Source: Corynebacterium marinum DSM 44953
GTDB lineage: Bacteria > Actinomycetota > Actinomycetes > Mycobacteriales > Mycobacteriaceae
Direction of reading: 5' to 3'
Assembly (NCBI RefSeq): GCF_000835165.1
Contig: NZ_CP007790.1
Location: forward strand, 434,001-498,000
Length of the DNA: 64,000 nt
Positions 39,165-47,304 of the stretch are shown piece after piece (positions within the stretch are counted from its first letter, which is position 1; each line of letters opens with the position of its first letter). Under the pieces are notes generated by a model, which saw only the letters and a list, made by a program, of their open reading frames with translations, was not told the DNA's origin and ran no database searches. A program made the position numbers and the translations under genes.

Positions 39165-39908
39165 TGCGATGAGGCTGATCTGGGCCACGACCAGCACTGA
39201 GAACACCAGGAGCAGGGCCTTGTCCGCCGGTCCGGAGGCTCGGATGCTGAGGAATCGGGGCAGGCGCAGGTTCCACCAGCGCCGCCCCCGCAGGGGCACC
39301 AGCGGGGCGAAGACCGGGATACCCCGTTTGGTGGCCATGTCGCCGAGCAGGTGGGCGGCCACACCGGCTGTCACCGCCGAACCCAGCACCAGCCCCAGGG
39401 AGGCGGCGGGGATGAAGTACCAGGCGCCGTAGGCGAGCCCCGCCGCCGTGCCGGTGACCACGATCCAGTCGCTCTTCTTGGACCATTCCGGCAGCAGACC
39501 GCGGATGGCCAGGCTCAGCAGGAAGAACAGCAGCCCGATCACCGCCGACTTGCCGTAGGCGCCGATCAGCGCGGTCGCCCCGGCACCCGCCGCGAGTGCG
39601 AACCACACCGTGTGGGTCAGGGTGCGGTGACCGTTGTTGCAGCGCGGGTCCCTGCGGCCGCGGGTCAGGTTCACGAAGCCCTGGGAGAAGTTCTCGACCG
39701 TCCGGGAGGCCACCTGGGACAGCAGGCCGAAGGAACGCGCAACCGTGGCCTGCGGGGAGTCCAGGTCGGGCAGCAGCGCCGCGCCGGCCGCCAGGCCCGC
39801 GTAGACGAACGCCTCTTCCGCGGTGGTCACCCCGCCCCACTCGGCGGGCAGCACCTGCGCGATCGCCAGCCCCACGGCGGCCCCGCTCATCGCATGGGTC
39901 GGTCCCAT
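39132..39908 (-). CDS. DUF457 (YdjM-like) membrane-bound hydrolase-like protein
   Basis: A 258-residue polytopic protein of the YdjM/DUF457 family, annotated as membrane-bound metal-dependent hydrolases. It has THAMSGAAVG near the start, LLPDLDSPQATVAR and GHRTLTHTVWFAL, which supply His and Asp ligands. The substrate is unknown. The ATG at 39908 was chosen; two GTG codons precede it. Confidence 0.85.
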   Translation of the reverse strand: MGPTHAMSGAAVGLAIAQVLPAEWGGVTTAEEAFVYAGLAAGAALLPDLDSPQATVARSFGLLSQVASRTVENFSQGFVNLTRGRRDPRCNNGHRTLTHTVWFALAAGAGATALIGAYGKSAVIGLLFFLLSLAIRGLLPEWSKKSDWIVVTGTAAGLAYGAWYFIPAASLGLVLGSAVTAGVAAHLLGDMATKRGIPVFAPLVPLRGRRWWNLRLPRFLSIRASGPADKALLLVFSVLVVAQISLIASPPLVTALGW

Positions 39909-39953
39909 CACCACTTGCCATCACTCCCTCGGTGTCGTTCCTGGGGAATGACC

Positions 39954-41253
39954 TTACGACACCTCTTCGAACGGATGTTTGCGGGGTGGCACATGGTCCG
40001 CAGGGGGAAATCGGTCGGCGCACTGGGCCGGCGGAGTGCCGGCCGCGGCCATGGCGACGTCGACGGCGTCGCCGACCAAGCCGGTCTCCGCGTCCTTGTG
40101 ATGCGTCGCCTCATTGCTGAGTGCGCCGGTGCGCAGTGAGCTCCGCTGGGTGGTGCTGAGGCCGCCGCCGTTCGCGGGAACCTGGGTGACGTCGAGTTCC
40201 CGGCCGTCGGGGGTCCAGAGCCGCTCGACGGTCATGCGGTTGATGGTGAGGGTGCCAGTCTTGTCGGAGCCGATGACGTCGATGGAACCGAGCGTCTCGA
40301 CGGAGGGGAGGTTGCGGATCACGGCGTTGCGCTTCGCCATGCGGGACACGCCCACGCCGAGTGCGACGGTGAGGACAATGGGCAGGGCCTCGGGCAGCGC
40401 GGAGACGATGAGCGCCACCGCGTTGCGGAAGACCTCGGAGGCAGTGGTGCCCAGCGGGACAGAGACCACGGAGATCAACGCGGCGATCGCGATGACCACT
40501 ACGGCGATGTACTTCTCCAGGCGGTCGGTGAGCTTCTGCAGTGGGGTCTTCTGGGTTTTGACCTGGATGGATTGGGCGATGGTGCCGAGTTCAGTGTCCA
40601 GGGCGGCGGCGACGACGGTGCCGCTCGCGTGCCCCGAGGTCACGAGCGTGCCGGAGTAGGCCATGTTGAGCCGGTCACTGCGGTCGGTGTCCTCGGGATG
40701 CGGACCCGTCGATTTCAGCACAGGCAGCACTTCGCCCGTGAGCATTGACTCATTGATCTGCCGGTCATGCACGTCCGTCAGGCGGAGGTCAGCCGGCACC
40801 TTGTCACCGGATTCGAGCCGGACGAGATCACCCACCACCAGTTCACGCGCAGCGATGCGCGCGGCGGTACCGGAGCGCACCACCGTGGCTTCAGCGACCG
40901 TCAGCTGTCTGAGGGCCTTGACGTCGTGTTCTGCCTTGCGCTCCTGCCAGAATCCGAGGGAGGCGTTGAGCAGCAGGGTCAGCAGGATCACGAAGGAGTC
41001 GAACCACTCGTGCAGGAACAGGGTGATCACTGCGGCGCCGAGAAGAAAGAGGATCATGGGGGACCGGAACTGGCGCAGCAGCACCTGGTACCAGCGTTCC
41101 GGCGCCCGTTCCTGGATCTCGTTGGGCCCGAGATCCGCCAGACGGGCACGCGCTTCTTCGACGCTGAGCCCTTCTGCAGTGGTCCCTAGTAGAGTCCGGA
41201 GGCAGCCCCAGTGCGTGCCATTGTTCCGGGCTTGTAGCAGGCTGGGACACCAT
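39954..41253 (-). pseudogene. Truncated, frameshifted cation P-type ATPase
   Basis: The start at 41253 (ATG after AGAGG) encodes PEQWHAL, a common N-terminus of Ca/Mg-type P2 ATPases. At the CCCC run 41206-41209 the reading frame shifts; the second frame continues TLLGTTAEGLSVEEAR, then ERWYQVLLRQF and the actuator and transmembrane regions. The phosphorylation motif DKTGTLT is present. The frame ends at 39954 soon after the region where the nucleotide-binding domain begins, so the GDGxNDxP hinge and all C-terminal helices are missing. Intact proteins are about 900 residues; this would be about 430. The frameshift alone could be a sequencing error, but the truncation cannot. Confidence 0.82.
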
Positions 41254-41623
41254 GCACCTCTGATCGGAGACAGCTTTTCACTTTCCGCAGTGAGAACCTT
41301 GCGGTCCGAATGCCACCGGAAACATGCCCCGGGTGTGGACTTGACCCGACTCTATTTGTACCGCTCCCAGAAAACCCAGGTGGCGTGATACCCGATAGGT
41401 GGCAACGGCCAGGGTGTCTCCCGCGTGTCACTGCACCTGCGTAGGGCTTGGTGCCGTGTCTGAGCCGTGAGCATGGTGCAATAATTTTTCGGGGGGAACC
41501 AAAAGTTCCTGAAGACCCGGGGATGGAACACCAGCGGCCTGGTTTCCTGCGAAGCTGAAGCCAACGCCTCCAGCAGAGAATTGGGGGCGTTAATTCAGTG
41601 CAGTAACAATGAGGAGGAGACAA
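41254..41623 (+). promoter_or_regulatory. Gene-free leader of the 41.6-44.4 kb island
   Basis: This 370-bp stretch has no supported gene. It is the left edge of a lower-GC segment. An AT-rich box AATAAT (41480-41485) is a candidate -10, and an inverted repeat GGAAC-N5-GTTCC (41495-41509) follows it where a transcription start would lie. A long leader of about 115 bases would run to the AGGAGG at 41612-41617 before the first gene. Confidence 0.45.
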
Positions 41624-42130
41624 GTGACTTTTATTAAGCGGTCATCGTTGTTGATTGGCGTGTTCGTCACGGTACTGGCGATGGTTCTGTTCACGGCGCA
41701 GGGTGCTTCCGCGAAGGAAGCCAGGGGAGCTGCTGATGGCGTGGAAGGTATTCAGGTGACCCAGCTTGATGACGGAAGAACTCGTGTCGTGGTCGATGAT
41801 GAAGTCACGTTTGTGACTTTCGATGATGTGAATAATTCTGCCGTGGTGGAAAATGCTGACGGAACCATGGCCAATGTAGATATGACAGGATTTTCTCTTG
41901 AACAGAACGTAGACCAGCTCAGCCAATCAGGAGATGGACAGTACACACCACAGAGTGACGGACTCTCGTGCACATTCTTGATGTGGGTTGTGCAGACTGT
42001 CCACACGGCAGGATGGGGCGCCGCAATCGCGATCGTGGCCGCCACAGGGGCGGCAGGGGCCGCCGCCCTGCTGCTGATGTATTCGCTTGGCGCATCAGGA
42101 TTTCTGGCTTATGTCAGCTCGCGCTGCTAA
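41624..42130 (+). CDS. Exported precursor with hydrophobic, Cys-bounded C-terminus (putative bacteriocin or signal peptide)
   Basis: A 168-residue precursor. GTG 41624 has a perfect AGGAGG six bases upstream. Residues 1-30 are a Sec signal peptide ending GASA/KE. Residues 31-115 are a polar, acidic pro-region. Residues 116-168 form a very hydrophobic Gly/Ala-rich segment (TAGWGAAIAIVAATGAAGAA) bounded by Cys116 and the C-terminal Cys168, the only cysteines in the predicted mature part. The layout, a signal plus pro-region plus a compact hydrophobic peptide with one possible disulfide, is that of a processed bacteriocin or pheromone. The next genes encode a small membrane protein and a two-component system. 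No known family is recognised; function is inferred. Confidence 0.7.
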   Translation: MTFIKRSSLLIGVFVTVLAMVLFTAQGASAKEARGAADGVEGIQVTQLDDGRTRVVVDDEVTFVTFDDVNNSAVVENADGTMANVDMTGFSLEQNVDQLSQSGDGQYTPQSDGLSCTFLMWVVQTVHTAGWGAAIAIVAATGAAGAAALLLMYSLGASGFLAYVSSRC

Positions 42131-42144
42131 CGGGAAGGAAAGCC

Positions 42145-42534
42145 ATGGATGCTCGTGGGAAGAAATCAACAGCTGAAGCGCTCAGAGCGCTTACCGTCAC
42201 CGTGACAGTGGTGACTCTGGTCTGCGCCGGGGCATTATTTTTCCTTGGGTGGGAAACAGCAGCCGTTTCAGCCATTGTGCTCGCAGTGCCACTGTTGGCG
42301 GTCCTGCTGTATGTGTCTGCCAGAAGACGGAGCGGCCAACCGACGGGAGATCAGTCTCAGCGCCAGCGCAGGACTGGTACGGCACTCGTGGTTTTCGGTG
42401 TGGTCCTGACGGTGGGGTCGGGGGTCCTGTACTTCTTCAACGCGGATTTTCTGGCACGATGGTTGATATTCGCAGGCCCTGGGCTTGCCATGGGCGGAGC
42501 CATCGCTTTCTGGCTTGCCCGGGGGCAACGCTGA
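42145..42534 (+). CDS. Four-helix membrane protein, possible immunity protein
   Basis: A 129-residue protein with two pairs of helices (about 15-50 and 75-122) separated by a basic, Gln/Arg-rich loop (RRRSGQPTGDQSQRQRR). The ATG has AAGGA upstream and lies 14 bases after the precursor gene. Size and position match the small membrane immunity proteins encoded beside bacteriocins, but there is no sequence motif to prove it. Confidence 0.65.
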   Translation: MDARGKKSTAEALRALTVTVTVVTLVCAGALFFLGWETAAVSAIVLAVPLLAVLLYVSARRRSGQPTGDQSQRQRRTGTALVVFGVVLTVGSGVLYFFNADFLARWLIFAGPGLAMGGAIAFWLARGQR

Positions 42535-42555
42535 CGAAACATGAGGGGTGATCTG

Positions 42556-43704
42556 GTGAGAGTGAATGCCGGCGAATTATCGGTGCTGTCGGCCAAGCCC
42601 CGTTTTGAGATCTACCTGGCCTTGATAATTGTCGGCGTTTCTCTCCTTTTTCCGGGAGCCGGATACCGGGACGCACTTTTCCAGCTCGTCTTTGTCTCTG
42701 TCATCCTGGTGGCCCAGCATTTTCCACTTGCGGTCTTTGTTCCGATTCCCGTGGCATCAATCATATGGGCGAGTGGCTATGTGGATCAGTGGCAGCTTGC
42801 CCCGATCATCGTCTATGTGGCTGTTCACGTGATTTCTTTTCGGGTGGGGGTCATGGCGGCAGTGGTGGTCTCATGTGAGTGGATAATTCTCGCTTACATC
42901 ATTTCGGTGCAGTCTTTCGAATTGGAGGCGTGGTTCTACTCGCTCATCCTTGAGTCGTTTCTGCTGGCCTTCCTTATCTTCATAGGAAAAAACCGGAGAA
43001 ACCGAATCTTTGAGGAGTATCAGGCCCGCGAAGAGAGGAAACAAGCGGAGGAGAAGCTCTTTGAGAATCTCAATCAGTATCTGCATGACAGCATCGCCAG
43101 GAAACTGACGATGATGACTATTCTTGCGGATCGGATCCACTCTGAAATTGATGCATCTCCTGAACATGATCGAATAGCAGAGGTGGCTGAATTGGGGCGG
43201 AGTGCCCTGATGGATCTTGAGGAACTGATGCGGGAGATGAAAGCCGGAACGACCGGGCACCTGAGTTCTTCGGACGGTATGTGGAGCCCAGAACCCCTGT
43301 CCCAGGCAGTTCAGTCCGCAATGGTGAGTCTGGGAGATATGGGTTTTAACGTCGTCTTCAGCGGGAATACTGATCCGGGGCCTCTGGCTTCGTCAGTGGA
43401 AAATGCCCTGACCCTGTCTTTTCAGGAGGCCGTGGTCAACATGGTGAAATACGCCCCTGCCCGGAGCCGGGTGCACATCGAGATGCTGAGTCGGGATGAT
43501 GAGCTGGGACTGGTGCTCGCCAATACTGTGGAACGGGGTGACAGTGGGCAGATGGGTGAGTTCTCAAACAGACTGGGGCTACCGAGTGTGTCCCGTCGGC
43601 TAGAGGGTGTCGGAGGACGGATTGCTGTGACTTCGACTCCAGGATCGTGGAGTATTGACTTAGCTGTTCCGGTCGAAATTAACAGGGATGAAGGAAATGT
43701 TTGA
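42556..43704 (+). CDS. Polytopic histidine kinase (HisKA_3 type) of the island
   Basis: A 382-residue kinase. About six membrane helices (residues 18-145) with very short loops are followed by a coiled coil and the phosphoacceptor His177 in NQYLHDSIARKLT. The ATPase domain has an N-box, SFQEAVVNMVKYAPARSR, but the usual DxGxG loop is replaced by NTVERGDSGQ. A sensor made only of helices resembles peptide-sensing or membrane-stress kinases. The GTG at 42556 has AGGGG seven bases upstream; an ATG at 42541 is the alternative. The 97-bp gap to the regulator holds no gene. Confidence 0.82.
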   Translation: MRVNAGELSVLSAKPRFEIYLALIIVGVSLLFPGAGYRDALFQLVFVSVILVAQHFPLAVFVPIPVASIIWASGYVDQWQLAPIIVYVAVHVISFRVGVMAAVVVSCEWIILAYIISVQSFELEAWFYSLILESFLLAFLIFIGKNRRNRIFEEYQAREERKQAEEKLFENLNQYLHDSIARKLTMMTILADRIHSEIDASPEHDRIAEVAELGRSALMDLEELMREMKAGTTGHLSSSDGMWSPEPLSQAVQSAMVSLGDMGFNVVFSGNTDPGPLASSVENALTLSFQEAVVNMVKYAPARSRVHIEMLSRDDELGLVLANTVERGDSGQMGEFSNRLGLPSVSRRLEGVGGRIAVTSTPGSWSIDLAVPVEINRDEGNV

Positions 43705-43801
43705 GACCATCAGTGCGTTTATGGATCTATCGCCAATGATTTTCTGCGAACTGTTTGCCGGGTTACCTCTCTGCAGGCGGTAGATGACTGGGTAGGTTGA
43801 C

Positions 43802-44437
43802 ATGATCAATATGGTGATCGTCGATGACGAAGAGTTCTTCCGTGATGAGATGGCATTCATGGTGGGTACAGAGGAGAACATCAGTGTTATCGCGACCTGT
43901 GCCACCGTGGATGAAGCCCTCGAGGTGTTGTGGCAGTCCGACATCGATGTTGTGTTGTGTGATGTGCGGATGCCTGGGAAGAACGGTGTGGAATTTATGA
44001 GACTGAGCCGACTGGTGCCTTCTCCTCCTGCCGTCGTCGCGGTGACATCATTTAATGATGACGTGGCGATGGTGGACATGCTCACGGCCGGAGCCCGGGG
44101 ATTCATCCTCAAGAGCGCCAAGAGGACGGAGATCATGGCAGCGATCCACAGCGCGAGGGAGGGCGGTACCACCATATCGCCGTTGGCTGCCTCGAGGCTC
44201 CGTCAGTACATTATTCCCCTCGAGGTCGCGGTGGAAGGACTGTCTGCTCTGGACACCCGGGTGCTGCGGTTGCTTCATCTGGGGAAGAGCAACGCGTCCA
44301 TCGCCGATGAGATGAATATCTCCGGCTCCTCGGCAAAAAAGTCCGTGGCCCGCCTGATGCAGACCTTTGACGCTAGTAGTCGACTTGAGCTGGTGTTTCT
44401 CAGCCGCGCCTACACCCCGCCCGGAAACCCCAGCTGA
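43802..44437 (+). CDS. LuxR-type response regulator of the island
   Basis: A 211-residue regulator. The receiver has D8-D9, phosphoacceptor Asp54 ([13 protein letters not shown]) and a lysine in FILKSAK. The C-terminal helix-turn-helix [26 protein letters not shown] is a diverged LuxR type. The last 9 codons lie antisense to the 3' end of trmL. It is the partner of the preceding kinase and probably controls the island promoter. Confidence 0.85.
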   Translation: MINMVIVDDEEFFRDEMAFMVGTEENISVIATCATVDEALEVLWQSDIDVVLCDVRMPGKNGVEFMRLSRLVPSPPAVVAVTSFNDDVAMVDMLTAGARGFILKSAKRTEIMAAIHSAREGGTTISPLAASRLRQYIIPLEVAVEGLSALDTRVLRLLHLGKSNASIADEMNISGSSAKKSVARLMQTFDASSRLELVFLSRAYTPPGNPS

Positions 44438-44880
44438 CGCCACGCCTCATACGTGGCCACCGCCGCCGAGTTGGAGAGGTTCATCGAACGGCGCCCCGGG
44501 ATCATGGGGATACGCACCTCGTGCTCGATGCGTGGATGAGCCAGATGCTCCTCCGGGATGCCGGTCGGTTCGGTGCCGAACAGCATCGCATCCCCTTCTC
44601 GCCACTGGACCTGCGTGTGCCAGACGGGGGCGCGGGTGGTGAAGGCGAAGATGCGGGAGGAGGGCAGCGTCGAGAAGCATTCGTCGAGGTCCGGGTGCAC
44701 GGTGACGTCGGCGAGATCGTGGTAGTCCAGCCCCGCGCGGCGCAGATGCTTCTCGCTGAGATCGAAACCCAACGGTTCCACCAGGTGCAGATGGGCGCCC
44801 GTACCGGCGCACATGCGGATGGCGTTACCCGTGTTCGGCGGGATAACCGGATTATCGAAGATGACGTGCAGTCTGGCCAT
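44410..44880 (-). CDS. trmL: tRNA (cytidine/uridine-2'-O-)-methyltransferase TrmL
   Basis: A 156-residue SPOUT methyltransferase. [25 protein letters not shown] at the start, [13 protein letters not shown] and the C-terminal [22 protein letters not shown] form the knotted SAM site. It methylates the ribose of the wobble base of tRNA-Leu. It is divergent from folD with overlapping promoters and convergent with the island regulator, overlapping it by 28 bases. Confidence 0.94.
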   Translation of the reverse strand: MARLHVIFDNPVIPPNTGNAIRMCAGTGAHLHLVEPLGFDLSEKHLRRAGLDYHDLADVTVHPDLDECFSTLPSSRIFAFTTRAPVWHTQVQWREGDAMLFGTEPTGIPEEHLAHPRIEHEVRIPMIPGRRSMNLSNSAAVATYEAWRQLGFPGGV

Positions 44881-44887
44881 GACCGAG

Positions 44888-44897
44888 AGTCTAGGAT
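44888..44897. promoter_or_regulatory. Overlapping divergent leaderless -10 boxes of trmL and folD
   Basis: On the minus strand TAGACT (44888-44893) lies seven bases before the trmL ATG. On the plus strand TAGGAT (44892-44897) lies seven bases before the folD GTG. The two boxes share two base pairs, so polymerase probably cannot occupy both. Confidence 0.6.
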
Positions 44898-44904
44898 GAG
44901 AGGC

Positions 44905-45759
44905 GTGACTGCGATCAAACTTGACGGACAGCTCTACCGAGACGAGATCTTCCAGGACCTGGGGGAGCGGACCGCCGCCCTCCGGGAGAAGGGGATCGTG
45001 CCGGGCCTGGCCACCGTGCTGGTCGGCGATGACCCGGCCTCCCACTCCTACGTGAAGATGAAGCACCGTGACTGCGAGCAGATCGGCGTGAATTCCATCC
45101 GGAAGGACCTGCCGGCGGATGTCTCCCAGGAGGAGCTGCTGGCGGTCATTGAGGAGCTGAACAACGATCCGGCCTGCACCGGTTACATCGTTCAGCTCCC
45201 GCTGCCGAAGCACCTGGATGAGAACGCCGTGCTCGCCGCAATCGACCCCGACAAGGACGCCGACGGCCTGCACCCGGTCAACCTGGGCAAGCTGGTCCTC
45301 AACGAGCCCGCCCCGCTGCCCTGCACCCCCAACGGCGCCATCCACCTCCTGCGCCGCTTCGGCGTCGAACTCAACGGCGCGAAGGTCGTCGTCATCGGCC
45401 GTGGCGTCACCGTCGGCCGCCCGATCGGCCTCATGCTCACCCGCCGGTCCGAGAACTCCACGGTCACCCTCTGCCACACCGGCACGAAGGACCTCGCCGC
45501 CGAGACCCGCGCCGCCGACGTCATCGTCGCCGCCGCCGGCCAGCCGCACATGCTCACCGCCGACATGATCAAGCCGGGCGCCGCGGTCCTCGACGTGGGT
45601 GTGTCGCGTCTGGACGGCAAGCTCGCCGGCGACGTCCACCCCGACGTCTGGGATGTCGCGGGATTCGTCTCCCCGAACCCCGGCGGCGTCGGACCGCTGA
45701 CCCGGGCCTTCCTGGTGCGCAACGTCGTCGAGAGGGCGGAACTGCTCGCAGGTGAGTAA
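44905..45759 (+). CDS. folD: Bifunctional methylene-THF dehydrogenase/cyclohydrolase FolD
   Basis: A 284-residue enzyme interconverting 5,10-methylene- and 10-formyl-tetrahydrofolate with NADP. The catalytic [13 protein letters not shown] (lysine in YxxxK) and [11 protein letters not shown] are intact, as are the NADP loop [14 protein letters not shown] and the C-terminal [12 protein letters not shown] 44905 follows a TAGGAT box by seven bases. Confidence 0.97.
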   Translation: MTAIKLDGQLYRDEIFQDLGERTAALREKGIVPGLATVLVGDDPASHSYVKMKHRDCEQIGVNSIRKDLPADVSQEELLAVIEELNNDPACTGYIVQLPLPKHLDENAVLAAIDPDKDADGLHPVNLGKLVLNEPAPLPCTPNGAIHLLRRFGVELNGAKVVVIGRGVTVGRPIGLMLTRRSENSTVTLCHTGTKDLAAETRAADVIVAAAGQPHMLTADMIKPGAAVLDVGVSRLDGKLAGDVHPDVWDVAGFVSPNPGGVGPLTRAFLVRNVVERAELLAGE

Positions 45760-46072
45760 ACCGCTGGACAACCCCCACGACCTGGGTGCGCCGCCGTCCC
45801 GCCTGCCCCTGTGGGCGCAGCGGGCCGGCATGGTGGTATTCCTGGTCGGAGTCGTGGCGGCCGGCGGTTTCGCCTTCACCGAACACTGGCGTCGCGCCAC
45901 TTTCGCACTGGGGGTGTCCCTCATCTGGCTGGCCGTGGTGCGGGTGACCTGCGATTCCCGTGTCGTCGGAGTATTCGCGGTGCGTTCCCGGCGATTCGAC
46001 GCCATCTTCACCGCCGTCGTCGGCGGCGCCATGGCGTTCCTCTCGGCCTCGGTGGACGCGCTGGGCTCATGA
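45752..46072 (+). CDS. DUF3017 membrane protein
   Basis: A 106-residue protein with three membrane helices (about 24-42, 48-65 and 83-100). DUF3017 genes follow folD in many actinobacteria. Its GTG overlaps the folD stop by eight bases, so translation is coupled. Function unknown. Confidence 0.85.
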   Translation: MSKPLDNPHDLGAPPSRLPLWAQRAGMVVFLVGVVAAGGFAFTEHWRRATFALGVSLIWLAVVRVTCDSRVVGVFAVRSRRFDAIFTAVVGGAMAFLSASVDALGS

Positions 46073-46121
46073 GGTTCGCGCTTCCCGGTGCGTTCCCGCC
46101 CGTCAGGCCCCGCAAAACCGG

Positions 46122-47255
46122 CTAGATCGAGTAGCCGCCGCGGCCCTCTCCAGCCGCCACCTCTGCGGTGGACAGGTCGAGGAAGCGTCGCAGGATGCGG
46201 TCCATCTGCCGGAACTCGGTGAGGAAGGCGTCATGGCCGACGGGGGAGACGATCTTCGCCATGCCCAGCAGGTTGCCGACGTTGCGAGAGAGGTGTTCCT
46301 GCTGGTGGTAAGGGTAGAGGATGTCGGTGTCCACACCCACGATCATCGTGGGCACCTGCGTGGAGGCGAGGGCCTTGTTCAGCCCGCCCCTGCCCCGGCC
46401 GACGTCGTGGCGGTTGAGGGAATCGGTGAGGATGACGTAGGAGCCGGCGTCGAAACGCTCGACGAGCTTGACACCCTGGTAGTCGAGGTAGCTCTCCACG
46501 GCGAAGCGCTGCCCGGGGGAGCGGTAGGGGCCGAGGGGGTTCTCGCCGGACTGCGGGGTCGTGCCGAAACGCTCGTCGATCTCCTGCTCGCCGCGGTAGG
46601 TGAGGTGGGCGATGCGGCGGGCCGCGGCCAGGCCCGCGTCGGGGGAGCGTCCGGTGCCGTGGAAGTCGCCGCCCTGCCAGTCGGGATCTCGTTCGATCGC
46701 GCTGATCTGGGCGGCCTGGATGCCGATCTGCCAGGCGCTGGCCCGGGCGGAGACCGCGATGACGCACGCGGAAGACAGCGCCGCGGGGTACATCAACGTC
46801 CACTCCAGCGCGCGGGCCCCGCCCATGGATCCGCCGAGGACGGCGTGGGTGTGGCGGATTCCCAGGACGCGGAGGAACTGGTGCTCCACCGCCACCTGGT
46901 CGCGGATGGAAATCGCCGGGAACCGGGAGCCCCACACCCGGCCGTCCGGATGAGGGGAAGCCGGGCCCGTGGAGCCCTTGCAGCCGCCGATGACGTTGGT
47001 GGACACCACGCACCAGCGGTCGGTGTCGAGGGCCCTGCCGGGGCCGACGAGGTCGCACCACCAGTCGGCGACGTTGGTGTCGCCGGTCAGCGCGTGTTCG
47101 ACGAGCAGGACGTTGTTGTTCCCGTCCGCGTCGCCCCGGAATTCCCCCCAGCGCTGGTAGGCGATGGTGACGTCGGGGATCTCCACGCCGGCCTCGGTGG
47201 TGAAGTCGCCGATGCGCAGCGGGGTGAGAACTCCTTCAGGGGCGAGCTGGACCAT
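46122..47255 (-). CDS. metX: Homoserine O-acetyltransferase
   Basis: A 377-residue alpha/beta hydrolase that acetylates homoserine for methionine synthesis. The nucleophile is Ser143 in GGSMGG; the Asp and His of the triad are in VDTDILYPYHQ and GHDAFLTEF. It lies 49 bases after metY on the same strand, and the two are consecutive in the pathway. Confidence 0.96.
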   Translation of the reverse strand: MVQLAPEGVLTPLRIGDFTTEAGVEIPDVTIAYQRWGEFRGDADGNNNVLLVEHALTGDTNVADWWCDLVGPGRALDTDRWCVVSTNVIGGCKGSTGPASPHPDGRVWGSRFPAISIRDQVAVEHQFLRVLGIRHTHAVLGGSMGGARALEWTLMYPAALSSACVIAVSARASAWQIGIQAAQISAIERDPDWQGGDFHGTGRSPDAGLAAARRIAHLTYRGEQEIDERFGTTPQSGENPLGPYRSPGQRFAVESYLDYQGVKLVERFDAGSYVILTDSLNRHDVGRGRGGLNKALASTQVPTMIVGVDTDILYPYHQQEHLSRNVGNLLGMAKIVSPVGHDAFLTEFRQMDRILRRFLDLSTAEVAAGEGRGGYSI

Positions 47256-47304
47256 GGGTTACCTGCTTTTCGTCGATGCTGGGCGCCGAGATTGGGCGCC
47301 GGTA

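Noticed and set aside
44881..46032. Extension of the trmL frame through the antisense of folD
   Set aside because: TrmL starts [11 protein letters not shown] at 44880 with a TAGACT box; the upstream translation is mirror sequence of folD.
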